A stretch of 64,000 nt of DNA from Ornithinimicrobium cryptoxanthini (GCF_023923205.1 NZ_CP099490.1:248001-312000), one strand, 5' to 3'; counted from the first letter of the stretch, positions 1 through 8,440 are shown. Notes: generated by a model not told the origin, from the sequence alone. Made by a program: numbers and translations.

Positions 1-153
1 GAACCACAGGCCGCTGCGGAGGTTGCTGAGGATCTTTGACAGCTGCATGTGGGCTGCCTCCTAAAATGAGGTAGCAGCCACGACTGCAGGATGTCCGTCT
101 GTGCCGGTCACTCCTGCACCGTAATGGGAGATGGCGCAGAACGCGCCCCGGAC

Positions 154-201
154 GAGACAGTCCCTGAGGGAGACAGTCCCTGAGGGAGTCAGATCCTGAG
201 G
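154..201. repeat. Three tandem 16-bp repeats after cysE
   Basis: Units 154-169 and 170-185 are identical (GAGACAGTCCCTGAGG). Unit 186-201 differs at a few positions (GAGTCAGATCCTGAGG), and a partial fourth unit runs into the last codons of cysE from 202. The array ends at the cysE stop codon. The rest of positions 1-153 holds no gene or RNA that I recognise. Confidence 0.75.
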
Positions 202-203
202 TG

Positions 204-803
204 TCAGATCCAGAGCGCGGGGTCGGCGAACATCGCGTCGGTCGGGTCCGGCTTGACGCCCGCACGGGTGCTGGCCGGGACCCCGACCGCCGTCGCTCCG
301 TCGGGCACGTCCTTGACCACGACCGCGTTGGCTCCGACCTGGGCCTCGGCGCCGATCGTGATCGGTCCGAGCACCCGCGCTCCCGCGCCGAGCACCGCAC
401 CGTCCTCGATCGTCGGGTGCCGCTTGACCCGGGCGTTGGTGCGACCGCCGAGGGTGACGGCGTGATACATCATCACGTCGTCACCGATCTCGGCGGTCTC
501 GCCGATCACGACGCCCATGCCGTGGTCGATGAAGAGCCGGCGCCCGATCTGCGCGCCGGGGTGGATCTCGATGCCGGTCGCCGCGCGAGAGGCCTGCGAG
601 AGCAACCGCGCCGACAGCCGGCTGCCGCGGGTCCACAGCGCGTGCGAGACCCGGTGGGCCCAGACGGCGTGCAGGCCGGGGGAGGCCAGCGCCATCTCGA
701 GTCGGCTGTCCGTGGCCGGATCGCGGTCGATCGCCGCGTCGACGTCCTCGATCATCCGGGCCCGGACAGCGTCGACGCGACCCAGCAGGTCGCGCAGGGG
801 CAT
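204..803 (-). CDS. cysE: Serine O-acetyltransferase
   Basis: CysE/EpsC-type enzyme of 199 aa that makes O-acetylserine from serine and acetyl-CoA, the first step of cysteine synthesis in the cytoplasm. An N-terminal helical part (about 1-70) is followed by left-handed beta-helix hexapeptide repeats, with the family motifs [27 protein letters not shown] and [14 protein letters not shown]. The length fits the short EpsC-like form rather than the longer E. coli form. Its ATG overlaps the cysK stop by one base (TGATG), so the two are almost certainly co-transcribed and translationally coupled. Pairing with cysK supports a metabolic unit or a CysE-CysK complex. Confidence 0.95.
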   Translation of the reverse strand: MPLRDLLGRVDAVRARMIEDVDAAIDRDPATDSRLEMALASPGLHAVWAHRVSHALWTRGSRLSARLLSQASRAATGIEIHPGAQIGRRLFIDHGMGVVIGETAEIGDDVMMYHAVTLGGRTNARVKRHPTIEDGAVLGAGARVLGPITIGAEAQVGANAVVVKDVPDGATAVGVPASTRAGVKPDPTDAMFADPALWI

Positions 804-1732
804 CAGTCAGTCAGTCCCTCAAAGAGGACCGTTGACAGGTAGCGCTCGCCGTATGACGGGATGATCACGACGATCGTCTTGCCGTCGTTCTCGGGGCGCT
901 TCGCCAGCTCCAGGGCGGCCCACACGTTGGAGCCGGAGGAGATCCCAGAGAGAATCCCCTCCTCGGTCGCGAGCGCGCGGGAGACGCGGATCGAGTCCTC
1001 CAGGGTTGCGTCCAGGACCTCGTCGTAGATCTCGGTGTCCAGGATCTCCGGGACGAAGTTGGCGCCCAGGCCCTGGAGCTTGTGGGGTCCCGGCTGCCCG
1101 CCGTTGAGGATCGGGCTGTCGGCGGGCTCGACCGCCACGATGCCGATGTCCGGCCTCTGCTCGCGCAGATAGCGGCCCGCGCCGGTGATGGTGCCACCCG
1201 TGCCGACCCCGGCGACGAAGATGTCGACGACACCCTCGGCGTCGGCCCAGATCTCCGGCCCGGTGGTCTCGTAGTGGACCTGGGTGTTGGCCGGGTTGGC
1301 AAACTGGCGGGCCCGCACGGCGCCCCGCTCCTCGGCGATCTCCTCGGCCTTGGCGACGGCGCCCTTCATGCCCTCGGCGCCGGGGGTCAGCACCAGCTCG
1401 GCGCCATAGGCGCGCAGGAGGGCCCGACGCTCCTTGCTCATCGTGTCCGGCATGGCCAGGACCACCTTGTAGCCGCGGGCCGCGCCGACCATGGCCAGCG
1501 CGATGCCGGTGTTGCCAGAGGTGCCCTCGACGATCGTGCCGCCCGGCTTGAGCTCGCCGGACTCGACGGCCGCGTCGATGATGGCGGCGCCGATGCGGTC
1601 CTTGACCGAGTTGGCGGGGTTGCCGGACTCGAGCTTGACCAGGACGGTCGCCCCGAGCCCCTCGGTGAGCCTGTTCAGTCGGACCAGCGGGGTGTTGCCG
1701 ATGGCCTGGGTGATGTCGTCCTTCACGGGCAC
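803..1732 (-). CDS. cysK: Cysteine synthase A (O-acetylserine sulfhydrylase)
   Basis: PLP-dependent enzyme of 309 aa that joins O-acetylserine and sulfide to give cysteine. The PLP lysine lies in [13 protein letters not shown] near residue 45. The substrate loop [12 protein letters not shown] follows, and the phosphate-binding glycine loop is [10 protein letters not shown]. The C-terminal SGISSGSN motif is also typical. Length is normal for CysK. It is the first gene of a two-gene unit with cysE. The upstream region carries a possible stress (SigR-type) promoter; cysteine supply feeds mycothiol in actinobacteria. CysM-like substrate use cannot be excluded from sequence alone. Confidence 0.95.
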   Translation of the reverse strand: MPVKDDITQAIGNTPLVRLNRLTEGLGATVLVKLESGNPANSVKDRIGAAIIDAAVESGELKPGGTIVEGTSGNTGIALAMVGAARGYKVVLAMPDTMSKERRALLRAYGAELVLTPGAEGMKGAVAKAEEIAEERGAVRARQFANPANTQVHYETTGPEIWADAEGVVDIFVAGVGTGGTITGAGRYLREQRPDIGIVAVEPADSPILNGGQPGPHKLQGLGANFVPEILDTEIYDEVLDATLEDSIRVSRALATEEGILSGISSGSNVWAALELAKRPENDGKTIVVIIPSYGERYLSTVLFEGLTD

Positions 1733-1790
1733 GGGGTTCGCCTTTCGTCGAGTGGCGTCCGGCGCGCGGGGCCGGACAGGGCTACACAGA

Positions 1791-1820
1791 GTTATACGGT
1801 GCCCAAGGGCACGTTATTCC
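1791..1820 (-). promoter_or_regulatory. Possible SigR-type promoter with palindrome before cysK
   Basis: Reading the minus strand, GGAAT (1820-1816) is followed after exactly 18 bases by GTA (1797-1795). This is close to the GGAAT-N18-GTT pattern of SigR/SigH thiol-stress promoters. The spacer holds a perfect inverted repeat GTGCCC-TT-GGGCAC (1812-1799) that could be an operator. A SigA-like TATAAC (1796-1791) overlaps the same place, so a housekeeping promoter is an alternative. The bases are seen; the role is inferred. Confidence 0.4.
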
Positions 1821-1906
1821 ATGCTCCGTCGCGCGCCGAACCACGACAGCAGAGGGCGCGCAGAGCGGGTCGTCCCGCGCCTGCGCGCCCTCCGTCGTCA
1901 GCGAGC

Positions 1907-2254
1907 TCAGGGGAGCTTGTCAGCTCCCGGGCCGAGCTCGTCCTCGTCGATCGAGGCCGTGCCGGTCTCGGAGTCCCAGCTGCCGGCCTCGTTCTCGTAG
2001 TTGCCGGACAGATCCGTCTGCTCGTGGCCGGTGACCTTGGCCTTGGCCTGACCGGCGATGTCCTTGGCGGACCCGGCGACGGTCGCGGCGGCCTTGGGGG
2101 CCTGGGCCTTGACGTCCTCCACGGTCGACTGGACCTTGGGGTTGCTCCAGACCTTCTCAGCCTGCTTGCTGAGCTGGTCGTAGCGCTCGCGGCCCGCCTT
2201 GGCCCCGAGGATATAACCGATCCCAGCCCCGACGATGAACAACAACTTGCGCAT
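1907..2254 (-). CDS. YtxH-like small membrane-anchored protein
   Basis: A 115-residue protein whose first 20 residues form a short hydrophobic glycine-rich segment (KLLFIVGAGIGYILGAKAGR), the hallmark of YtxH-domain proteins. A charged helix and an Ala/Lys-rich region (about 60-80) follow, then an acidic tail. Proteins of this type are small general-stress or envelope proteins in Gram-positive bacteria; no biochemical activity is known. The start is backed by a strong GGAAGGAG site eight bases upstream. It lies between cysK and the aminotransferase gene on the same strand but with its own spacing, so it is probably a separate transcript. Confidence 0.7.
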   Translation of the reverse strand: MRKLLFIVGAGIGYILGAKAGRERYDQLSKQAEKVWSNPKVQSTVEDVKAQAPKAAATVAGSAKDIAGQAKAKVTGHEQTDLSGNYENEAGSWDSETGTASIDEDELGPGADKLP

Positions 2255-2335
2255 GATGAGCTCCTTCCAGTGGTCACGCTTTCACCAGCGACACTACAGA
2301 GATCGGCTGTGGCGCACCATCTGAGCGGCAGGGCG

Positions 2336-3538
2336 TCAGGTCGGCGTGACTGCTCGCTCCATCCGCTCGAGCGCCTCGGTCAGGATCGCCTGGGACGTCG
2401 CAAAGTTGAGTCGCACGTGGCCGTTGCCGCCGCTGCCGAAGGCGGTGCCGGCGCTGAGGCCGACCCTGGCCCGCTCGGCGAACATCGCTGCCGGCCCGAC
2501 GCTCATCGTGACCAGCCCCGGAGTCATCTGCGGGTCGTCCACCCCCAGAGCGCGACAGTCCAGCCACGCGAGATAGGTCGCGTCCGGCACCCGGTAGCCG
2601 ACGGTGGGCAGGTGCTCGGCCAGCAGGTCCGCCAGCAGCCGCCGGTTGCTGTCGAGGCCCGCGATCAGGGCATCGAGCCACATGCCGCCGTCGCGATAGG
2701 CGGCGACGTGCGCGATCCCCGCGATGTGACTGGCGCCGTGACCGACCTCCTCGGGCAGCCGGGCCAGGTCGGCGGCCGCCTCCGGGCCGGCGATCGCCAG
2801 GGCGCTCTTCAGGCCCGCGAGGTTCCACCCCTTCGAGGCCGACATCAGGGTGAGCGCCCGCTCTCCACCGCGGACACTGAGATAGGGCACGAACGCCTGC
2901 CCGGGATAGACCAGTGGTGCGTGGATCTCGTCGACCACGACCCTGACGGCATACTCCTCGGCCAGCGCGGCCACGGCCTCGAGCTCGGCTGCCGTATGCA
3001 GGGTGCCGGTCGGGTTGTGCGGACTGCACAGGAGGTATGCCGCGCGCTTGCCCCCACTGGTGGCTGCGGCAAAGGCGCGGGACAGGTGGTCGAGGTCGAT
3101 GCGGTGCTCGGCGGTCAGCGGGGACTCGACGATCGTGCGGTCCATGCTGCGCACGAAGGAGTAGAACGGGGGATAGACCGGGGAGTTGATGACCACGTTG
3201 TCGCCCGGCTCGGTCAGCAGGCGGAGCAGCTCGGTGACGCCGATCATCACGTCCGGGAGGATCGCGGTGTGCTCCACATCGAGGTGCCAGCCCCACCGGT
3301 CGACGGCGAACGACGCGAGCGCCTCGGCATAGTCCCGCCCGGTGGCGACATAGCCGCAGTCGCTGCGCGCGACGGCGTCGGAGACGGCGCGGACGATGGG
3401 CTCGGCCAGGACCGAGTCCTGCTCGGCGACCCAGAGCGGGAGGACGTCCGACGGGAAGGCGCGCCACTTGGCGCTGGTGCGCTGCGCACGAAGCTCGCGC
3501 TCAGTGAGCTGTTCCAAGGGGTTGGTCACGGCGGCCAT
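2336..3538 (-). CDS. MalY/PatB-type aminotransferase (putative C-S lyase)
   Basis: Fold-type I PLP enzyme of 400 aa from the class I/II aminotransferase family, MalY/PatB branch, whose studied members cleave cystathionine or related C-S bonds. The PLP lysine is in [12 protein letters not shown] near residue 240. The cofactor pocket motifs are NPTG (CSPHNPTGT) and the Asp of [14 protein letters not shown]. The start [11 protein letters not shown] with the hallmark [11 protein letters not shown] and LPLWVAEQD fits the family N-terminus. Its closeness to cysK-cysE suggests sulfur amino-acid turnover, but the substrate is not fixed by the sequence. Confidence 0.85.
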   Translation of the reverse strand: MAAVTNPLEQLTERELRAQRTSAKWRAFPSDVLPLWVAEQDSVLAEPIVRAVSDAVARSDCGYVATGRDYAEALASFAVDRWGWHLDVEHTAILPDVMIGVTELLRLLTEPGDNVVINSPVYPPFYSFVRSMDRTIVESPLTAEHRIDLDHLSRAFAAATSGGKRAAYLLCSPHNPTGTLHTAAELEAVAALAEEYAVRVVVDEIHAPLVYPGQAFVPYLSVRGGERALTLMSASKGWNLAGLKSALAIAGPEAAADLARLPEEVGHGASHIAGIAHVAAYRDGGMWLDALIAGLDSNRRLLADLLAEHLPTVGYRVPDATYLAWLDCRALGVDDPQMTPGLVTMSVGPAAMFAERARVGLSAGTAFGSGGNGHVRLNFATSQAILTEALERMERAVTPT

Positions 3539-3564
3539 GACGTCAGGCTATCCCTCAGCAGTTG

Positions 3565-3650
3565 TGGCGGAGGGTGTGGGATTTGAACCCACGGACGTTT
3601 CCGTCGGGCGCTTTCAAGGCGCCTGCACTCGGCCGCTATGCGAACCCTCC
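3565..3650 (-). tRNA. tRNA-Ser (anticodon UGA)
   Basis: On the minus strand the acceptor arms GGAGGGT and ACCCTCC pair over 7 bp, followed by discriminator G and an encoded CCA (3567-3565). The anticodon loop reads CTTGAAA, giving anticodon TGA. A long variable arm and the T-loop GTTCAAATCC are present, as expected for a class II serine tRNA. It ends about 30 bp upstream of the MalY/PatB gene on the same strand. Confidence 0.95.
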
Positions 3651-3903
3651 AGAGCCCGGCTGGGACCGGACCGCGTCCCATCTTCCCAGAAGTTGGCAGC
3701 GGACTCAGCCCGGGTCGGTCGAGGGTGTGCCGACCTGCACAGACGCCTGCGGTCGCGCGCCTCACGTCGCGGCTCAGGGAGCAGCATTTCGGCCTGGATG
3801 CTGCTAACGTTGACCCTGTTGCAGTTGCAGTTCCTCGCAGGACGAACATGAGTCAAGCCCATGGGCACGACGGATGGTCAGCAGGTCGGGCATGGTCCCG
3901 GTA

Positions 3904-3945
3904 GTGGGGGGTTTCACCTGGACCGGCCCCCACGAGGTGTGGGGG
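3904..3945 (+). promoter_or_regulatory. Cold-shock mRNA leader with competing hairpins
   Basis: The leader of the cold-shock gene holds CCCCCAC (3927-3933). It can pair either with an upstream GTGGGGG (3904-3910) or with a downstream GTGGGGG (3939-3945), so the two hairpins exclude each other. CACCT (3915-3919) and AGGTG (3935-3939) give a further pairing. The leader ends about 30 bases before the start codon. Long structured leaders that act as RNA thermosensors are known for cspA-type genes; that this one switches is inference. Confidence 0.5.
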
Positions 3946-3974
3946 TTGTTCGATCAGTAGAGAGAGAATGTCGC

Positions 3975-4178
3975 ATGGCACAGGGAACTGTGAAGTGGTT
4001 CAACGCCGAAAAGGGCTTCGGCTTCATCGCTCAGGATGGCGGTGGCCCGGACGTGTTCGTCCACTACTCCGCCATTGAGACCAACGGCTACAAGTCCCTC
4101 GAAGAGGCCCAGCGGGTCGAGTTCGAGGTCACCCAGAGCCCCAAGGGCCCGCAGGCCGAGGCCGTCCGCGCAGTCTGA
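3975..4178 (+). CDS. Cold-shock protein, CspA family
   Basis: A 67-residue single cold-shock domain with both nucleic-acid binding motifs: KGFGFI (RNP1, residues about 13-18) and VFVHYSAI (RNP2, about 28-35). The N-terminus [14 protein letters not shown] is diagnostic. It binds single-stranded RNA/DNA and acts as an RNA chaperone. The ATG at 3975 is chosen because the family begins here; a longer in-frame reading from 3861 would extend into the structured leader. It is monocistronic, closed by a hairpin terminator at 4219-4252. Confidence 0.97.
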   Translation: MAQGTVKWFNAEKGFGFIAQDGGGPDVFVHYSAIETNGYKSLEEAQRVEFEVTQSPKGPQAEAVRAV

Positions 4179-4218
4179 GACTGTCCGGCCGCTGAACCTC
4201 AGCGCCAACGCCTGAAAC

Positions 4219-4252
4219 AAGGCCCCCGCATCCGGTTGGACGCGGGGGCCTT
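4219..4252 (+). terminator. Hairpin terminator of the cold-shock gene
   Basis: AAGGCCCCCGC (4219-4229) pairs perfectly with GCGGGGGCCTT (4242-4252), giving an 11-bp stem with a 12-base loop, 40 bases after the stop codon. The T-tract after it is poor (TTGTC), so termination may be partly factor-dependent. Confidence 0.75.
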
Positions 4253-4276
4253 GTCATGTCCCGTCATACTCTGGCC

Positions 4277-4798
4277 ATGACCTCACAACCCGACGGTTCG
4301 CCGACCCGAGCCGAGTGCCCCCACTGTCACTCGAGCGTCACGCTGAACAACGGTCTCTTCCCGCCACATACCAACATCATGGGCAACCGTTGCCTCGGCC
4401 CCTCTGGACGGCAAGCCTCAGCCCCCGCACCGAGAGTCTCCAGCCCCCACATCTCTGCGGCAGAATCGCCGCCCAGGAGCGCGGCATCGGTCACGTCCGG
4501 ACTCCCTCAGTGGATCAGGAGCAGCGCCAACCTTCCGGCGACGGGTCCGATTGCCTGGGGCCTTGCGCTTTCGCTGTTCGGAACCCTCCTGCTATATATC
4601 GGGTTCGACATTTACACCACGGCCGCTTTCGAGTACGCGACCGGCATGGTTGCAGACGAGCCGGGAGCACCGGTGCTCGCCCTCCTCGGCGGACTCTTGT
4701 GGGCCGGCGGCGTGATCACGCTCTGCGTGGGTGTGACCCGTCTCGTCGCCAAGGCCGACGTGGCGTATGCCGCCCGAGCCCACAATGGTTCCCAGTAG
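4277..4798 (+). CDS. Small membrane protein with N-terminal zinc-finger-like motif
   Basis: Not a family I can name. From the ATG at 4277 the protein has 173 residues. The N-terminus carries a CPHC motif with a later His and Cys (HTNIMGNRCLG), which looks like a small zinc ribbon. A Ser/Pro-rich linker follows. Two hydrophobic segments (about residues 95-118 and 133-160) would form a hairpin in the membrane. A start at 4256 is possible but would lie on the edge of the cold-shock terminator, so 4277 is preferred. The gene is convergent with the LCP gene; the repeat pair at 4831-4952 separates them. Confidence 0.6.
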   Translation: MTSQPDGSPTRAECPHCHSSVTLNNGLFPPHTNIMGNRCLGPSGRQASAPAPRVSSPHISAAESPPRSAASVTSGLPQWIRSSANLPATGPIAWGLALSLFGTLLLYIGFDIYTTAAFEYATGMVADEPGAPVLALLGGLLWAGGVITLCVGVTRLVAKADVAYAARAHNGSQ

Positions 4799-4830
4799 GC
4801 GGCTGCTCAGATCCCGCAAGACGGCGCTCT

Positions 4831-4879
4831 AGGTCCATTGCGTGGGATCTGGTCCCCCTGGTGGAACGAATCCCACGCA
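4831..4879. repeat. 49-bp palindromic repeat, copy 1
   Basis: This copy has 10-bp arms TGCGTGGGAT and ATCCCACGCA around a loop of about 21 bases. A second copy, nearly identical, begins 73 bp further on. It sits between the convergent ends of the small membrane protein gene and the LCP gene, so it may serve as a terminator for either strand or be a mobile intergenic repeat. Confidence 0.8.
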
Positions 4880-4903
4880 AAGGGCACGCGCCGCCGGGGG
4901 TTG

Positions 4904-4952
4904 AGGTCCATTGCGTGGGATCAGGTCCCTCTGGTGGAACGAATCCCACGCA
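4904..4952. repeat. 49-bp palindromic repeat, copy 2
   Basis: Same sequence as copy 1 except for two substitutions in the loop (CAGGTCCCTC here against CTGGTCCCCC there). The 10-bp stem arms are fully conserved, which suggests that the fold is kept. It ends 12 bp from the LCP stop codon, a suitable place for a transcription stop on the minus strand. Confidence 0.8.
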
Positions 4953-4964
4953 GTGAGGGCGGGA

Positions 4965-6641
4965 TCAGCAGACGGCGCCGATCTCGGCGAGCTCGTCGGT
5001 CTCCTCGGTCGTGGTCTCGGGGGCGTCAGTGCTCACGCCCGGCGCTTCGGTCGTGGGTGTCTCGGCGGAGGGAGCGGCGGTGGTCGGCGTCTCCTCGCCA
5101 CCGGCCTCGAGCGTCGGCTCGGGCTGCGGACGCAGGGCCAGCCAGACCTCACGGCGGATCGCGGTGAAGTCCGGGTCAGCGGTGTTGGTGTTCTTGGACG
5201 TGAACGGCAGGCTCTTCATCGTGCCGCCCTGCACCCGCTCGGTCAGCTCGGCCCATGCCGGCAGCTCGGACGGGTCGATGTCGGCCGTCAGGTTGTCGCC
5301 GGCCACGGCCACGATCGCCGGATAGCGCTGGAGCAGCGTGAGCGGGTTGACCTGGTCGACCAGGGCCGCCACGACGCAACGCTGACGGCGCATTCGCGAG
5401 AAGTCGTCGGTGGTCACGCGAGAGCGGGAGTACCACAGCGCCTCGTAACCATCGAGGTGCTGCGGGCCGAGCTCGAACCAGCCGCTCTCGGTGCCCTCGA
5501 TCAGGTGCGAGTGTCCCTCGGCGTCGGTCCAGGTCTTGCCGCCGATCGGCAGCCGCTCCTGCACGTCGATGTCGACCCCACCCATCGCGTCGACCAGCGC
5601 CTCGAAGCCCGCGAGGTCGATGATGACGGTGTAGTGGATCGGCTGACCGATGATGGTCGAGAGCACCTGACGCGTGGCGGTCTGGCCCGGGTTGGGGTCA
5701 CCGGCGAACCAGCCGGGGTTCTCTTCGTGCAGGTCGACCGCCGCGGTCCAGATGCCGTTCATCAGGCACTCGCTGCCACAGTCATAGGCCGGGCCGTAGG
5801 CCTTGTAGAGCGGGCTGTTGGTGGGGATCGGGACGTTCTGCAGATTCCGGGGGATGCCGAACAGCACCATGTCGCCAGTGACCGTGTCGATGCTGGCGAT
5901 CATCATCGAGTCGGTGCGCACCCCGTCCCGGTTGTCGCCGGCGTCCGAGCCCAGCAGCAGCACATTGACCCGCGGCACGTTCGCCCAGGGGTCCGGGTGC
6001 TCCAGGTCGGGGCCCACCGAGGGGCTGCTCGGACTGTCGCGGCGGTCGGCAGCGCCGGTGAAGATGTCGTCGACGGCGTCGGTGTGCGCGTCGATATAGC
6101 GCAGCCCCACCGCTGTCGGTGCGGCGATGACCAGGCACATCAGGCCGGTGAAGAGAGTGAGGCCGCCCCGCTGCCCAGGCGACATCCGCCGCGGTCGCGC
6201 GGTGAGCGCGGTCAGCACGATGGAGGCGATCCAGATCACGCCGCCGACGATCATGACGATCCCCAGCGTCCTGAGCAGGTCCGGTCGGGCCGCCAGGTCC
6301 AGCGCGGACCGGAAGGCCCCGTTGCGGAAAGGGTAGTAGAGCGCTGCCAGGCCAGAGCCGAGCGCCAGGATCAGCAACGGCACGCCGATGAGCCGACGCC
6401 GGGTCAGCACCAGCCCGGCGCCCGGGAGCACGGTGCCGAGGGCGGTCAGCCCATAGGCCCGACCCACGCCCTTGTTGGTCTGGGCGGCCAGGCGCTCCGC
6501 GCGCGTCGGGTGGACCGTCGCCGAGCGACCGTCGTCCTCCGAGTCGTCCCACTGGTTGCGGGCAGGCTCGCGCCGACTCGGTTGAGGACCGGGCCGGCGA
6601 CGGCGTCGGGCCGCGCCGTCCCCCTGGTTGTCGTTGCTCAT
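4965..6641 (-). CDS. LytR-CpsA-Psr (LCP) family cell-wall glycopolymer ligase
   Basis: LCP proteins move a lipid-linked glycopolymer onto peptidoglycan on the outer face of the membrane. From the ATG at 6641 (behind GGAAGGG) the protein has 558 residues. There is a basic cytoplasmic start, about four hydrophobic segments between residues 55 and 190, then the LCP domain from about 220. Its motifs are LLLGSDAGDNRDGVRTD, SIDTVTG...IPRN (usually IPRD) and SRSRVTTDDFSRMRRQR. The tail is a Thr/Glu/Pro-rich low-complexity stretch. A polysaccharide locus lies 6 kb away and could supply its substrate; that link is inference. Confidence 0.9.
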   Translation of the reverse strand: MSNDNQGDGAARRRRRPGPQPSRREPARNQWDDSEDDGRSATVHPTRAERLAAQTNKGVGRAYGLTALGTVLPGAGLVLTRRRLIGVPLLILALGSGLAALYYPFRNGAFRSALDLAARPDLLRTLGIVMIVGGVIWIASIVLTALTARPRRMSPGQRGGLTLFTGLMCLVIAAPTAVGLRYIDAHTDAVDDIFTGAADRRDSPSSPSVGPDLEHPDPWANVPRVNVLLLGSDAGDNRDGVRTDSMMIASIDTVTGDMVLFGIPRNLQNVPIPTNSPLYKAYGPAYDCGSECLMNGIWTAAVDLHEENPGWFAGDPNPGQTATRQVLSTIIGQPIHYTVIIDLAGFEALVDAMGGVDIDVQERLPIGGKTWTDAEGHSHLIEGTESGWFELGPQHLDGYEALWYSRSRVTTDDFSRMRRQRCVVAALVDQVNPLTLLQRYPAIVAVAGDNLTADIDPSELPAWAELTERVQGGTMKSLPFTSKNTNTADPDFTAIRREVWLALRPQPEPTLEAGGEETPTTAAPSAETPTTEAPGVSTDAPETTTEETDELAEIGAVC

Positions 6642-6833
6642 GCGTCCCTTCCACAGGATGTGGCCATTGTGTAGCAGACGCAGTGACATCGCCAAGATGT
6701 GGTGGCGCTGGACTGCGGATCACCAGACGTGCCCGCCCCCCCGACGGGTCGTGCTGGTGGGTCATAGTTTGGCGAAGCCGCCCCGCCGCAGGTAACCTGA
6801 CAGCCGTTCCGCGGCAGGTTTCTCCCGGGGACT

Positions 6834-6924
6834 GGAGGCGTCGCCTAGTCTGGTCTATGGCGCCCGCCTGCTAAGCGGGTTTGGGGCTACAACCCCATCG
6901 AGGGTTCAAATCCCTCCGCCTCCG
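6834..6924 (+). tRNA. tRNA-Ser (anticodon GCU)
   Basis: Acceptor arms GGAGGCG and CGCCTCC pair over 7 bp with discriminator G at 6924; CCA is not encoded (CCG follows). The anticodon loop CTGCTAA gives GCT, between a CCCGC/GCGGG stem. A long variable arm (GGGGCTACAACCCC) and the T-loop GTTCAAATCC complete a class II serine tRNA. An intrinsic terminator follows at 6966. Confidence 0.95.
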
Positions 6925-6965
6925 CCGCAGCGCGTCACACTCGACGCGCCCCAGCAGATGAGCAG

Positions 6966-6990
6966 GACCCTCGGGCAACCGGGGGTCTTT
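6966..6990 (+). terminator. Intrinsic terminator after tRNA-Ser(GCU)
   Basis: GACCCTCGG (6966-6974) and CCGGGGGTC (6979-6987) form a 9-bp stem with one G-U pair, closed by a GCAA tetraloop and followed by TTTCT. It lies 41 bases after the tRNA end. Confidence 0.8.
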
Positions 6991-7037
6991 CTCGTGTCCA
7001 GGTGGCGCTGCGCTGGTGCCGTTGTCACCGGCTCGGC

Positions 7038-7265
7038 TCACACCGGCTTCCCGCCGCTGGGATCGACGTCCTCGGGCTCACCGGCCTCGTCGGAGGCGTC
7101 GGTGTCTTCCTTCTCCTCCTGCGCTTCCCCGGCCTCGCCGTGGAGCACGCGCTCCTCCATGTCATCGACCAGCTCGGCGAGGTCGCTGCCCGGTGGGGTC
7201 GGCTGTTCCGCGAGCAGCGCCGGCTCAGCGCCGGTCTCAGGGGTCCGGGACTCCGCGTTTGTCAT
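7038..7265 (-). CDS. Small acidic protein of unknown function
   Basis: A 75-residue, strongly acidic and probably disordered protein (many Glu, Asp, Pro, Gly; motif ELVDDMEERVLHGE in the middle). I do not recognise a family. Its ATG overlaps the stop codon of the upstream glycosyltransferase by one base (TGATG), which argues that it is a real coupled gene. It is the last gene of the pckG-glycosyltransferase unit. No transmembrane segment or signal peptide is visible. Confidence 0.6.
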   Translation of the reverse strand: MTNAESRTPETGAEPALLAEQPTPPGSDLAELVDDMEERVLHGEAGEAQEEKEDTDASDEAGEPEDVDPSGGKPV

Positions 7266-8440
7266 CAGGGTGCCTCCTTGTGAGTTGATGAATCGTCCCA
7301 ACGATTCCTGAATGCCACCTGCAGGTCCGCAGGGAGCAGATCGGCCACGGCCCCGCGCAGCAGGGCACGGAACCGTGGCTCGGCAAAGGTGTGGACGTGC
7401 GCACGGATCAGGTCGGCGTCCCACCCCCGATCGCGCGCCGCACCCACAGCCGCCCGTATGTCGCCAGGCACCGCCGCGTCGAAGAAGAGTCCGGTCTGGC
7501 CCTCGCGCACGGTGTCGAGGTAGCCACCGGCACGCAGCGCCAGCACCGGCTTGCCGAAGGCGCCGGCCTCCAACGGGGTCAACCCGAAGTCCTCCCGGGA
7601 GGGGGCGATCAGGGCTGTTGCGCCGGCATACGCCCACCGCATCTGGGCGTCACTGAGGTCCTGGACGAACCGCACGTTGGGGGTGGCGACCGCGGCCAGC
7701 TCCTCACGCAGCGGTCCAGCGCCGACGACGAGCAAGCGATCCTGGGGCAGCTGGGCAAACGCGGCGACGACCTGGTCGACGTTCTTGTAGGGCAGCAACC
7801 TCGACACGACCAGGTGGTAGCCGTCGGGAGCCCAGTCCACGATGCCGGGGATCTCGTCGCGATCGCCCTCGGGAGAGACGCCGTGCGGGGGTGGCAGGAC
7901 GTCGGCGTCGATGCCATAGACGTCGGCGATGCGCTGGCGGATCACGGTCGAGTTGGCGAGGTAGCGGTCGGCCTGCGAGGCCGCCCGGTGGTCCCACCGT
8001 TCCAGCGGCGCACGCAGGGCCTTGACGGCCGCTGACTTGAGGCGGGCGCGGGGCCCCGTGCCGACATACTCGTCCGTCAGATAGAGCCAGCGGGCGGGGG
8101 AGTGGCAGTAGACGAGCTTGGGGCCGCGGGTCTGGAAGCCGTGCGCCCAACCGCTGGAGGAGACGACCACGACGTCCTCCTCGATCTCCACGCGGGAGGA
8201 CGCACCGGCCAGCAGGGGCAGCGCCAGGCGATGGCGTCGGCGCAGGAACGGCACCTTGTTGAGCGGGGTGACCACGATGTCGAGGTCGGCGAACTCGGGA
8301 TAGGTGCCCTCTGGGTGGTAGAGCGTGGTGTAGATGCGCGCCCCGGGGAAGGCGCGCGCCATCGCCAGGACCACCCGCTCGGCGCCGCCGCGCTGAGTCA
8401 GGTAGTCGTGCGCGATCGCGATGGACGGCCCCGAGTCCAC
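7265..8440 (-). CDS. GT4-family glycosyltransferase
   Basis: A 391-residue GT-B glycosyltransferase (group 1). The N-terminal acceptor domain starts with IAIAHDYLTQRGGAERVV, and the C-terminal donor domain has VVSRLLPYKNVDQVVAAF and the EX7E-type motif PSREDFGLTPLEAGAFGKPV. Such enzymes move a sugar from an NDP-sugar to a lipid or glycan acceptor at the inner face of the membrane. The start is GTG. It begins four bases after the pckG stop on the same strand and is coupled to a small acidic protein downstream. Mannosyltransferase activity is a common assignment in this group, but the donor cannot be read from the sequence. Confidence 0.88.
   Translation of the reverse strand: MDSGPSIAIAHDYLTQRGGAERVVLAMARAFPGARIYTTLYHPEGTYPEFADLDIVVTPLNKVPFLRRRHRLALPLLAGASSRVEIEEDVVVVSSSGWAHGFQTRGPKLVYCHSPARWLYLTDEYVGTGPRARLKSAAVKALRAPLERWDHRAASQADRYLANSTVIRQRIADVYGIDADVLPPPHGVSPEGDRDEIPGIVDWAPDGYHLVVSRLLPYKNVDQVVAAFAQLPQDRLLVVGAGPLREELAAVATPNVRFVQDLSDAQMRWAYAGATALIAPSREDFGLTPLEAGAFGKPVLALRAGGYLDTVREGQTGLFFDAAVPGDIRAAVGAARDRGWDADLIRAHVHTFAEPRFRALLRGAVADLLPADLQVAFRNRWDDSSTHKEAP

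Noticed and set aside
1082..3586. 834-residue plus-strand open frame opposite cysK and the aminotransferase gene
   Set aside because: It is antisense to clear genes, rich in Arg/Gly/Asp as GC-rich shadows are, and has no domain.
3805..3840. TTGACC box as -35 of a cold-shock promoter
   Set aside because: No acceptable -10 box stands 16-18 bases downstream.
4911..6674. 587-residue plus-strand frame opposite the LCP gene
   Set aside because: Shadow of the LCP reading and starts inside the 49-bp repeat.
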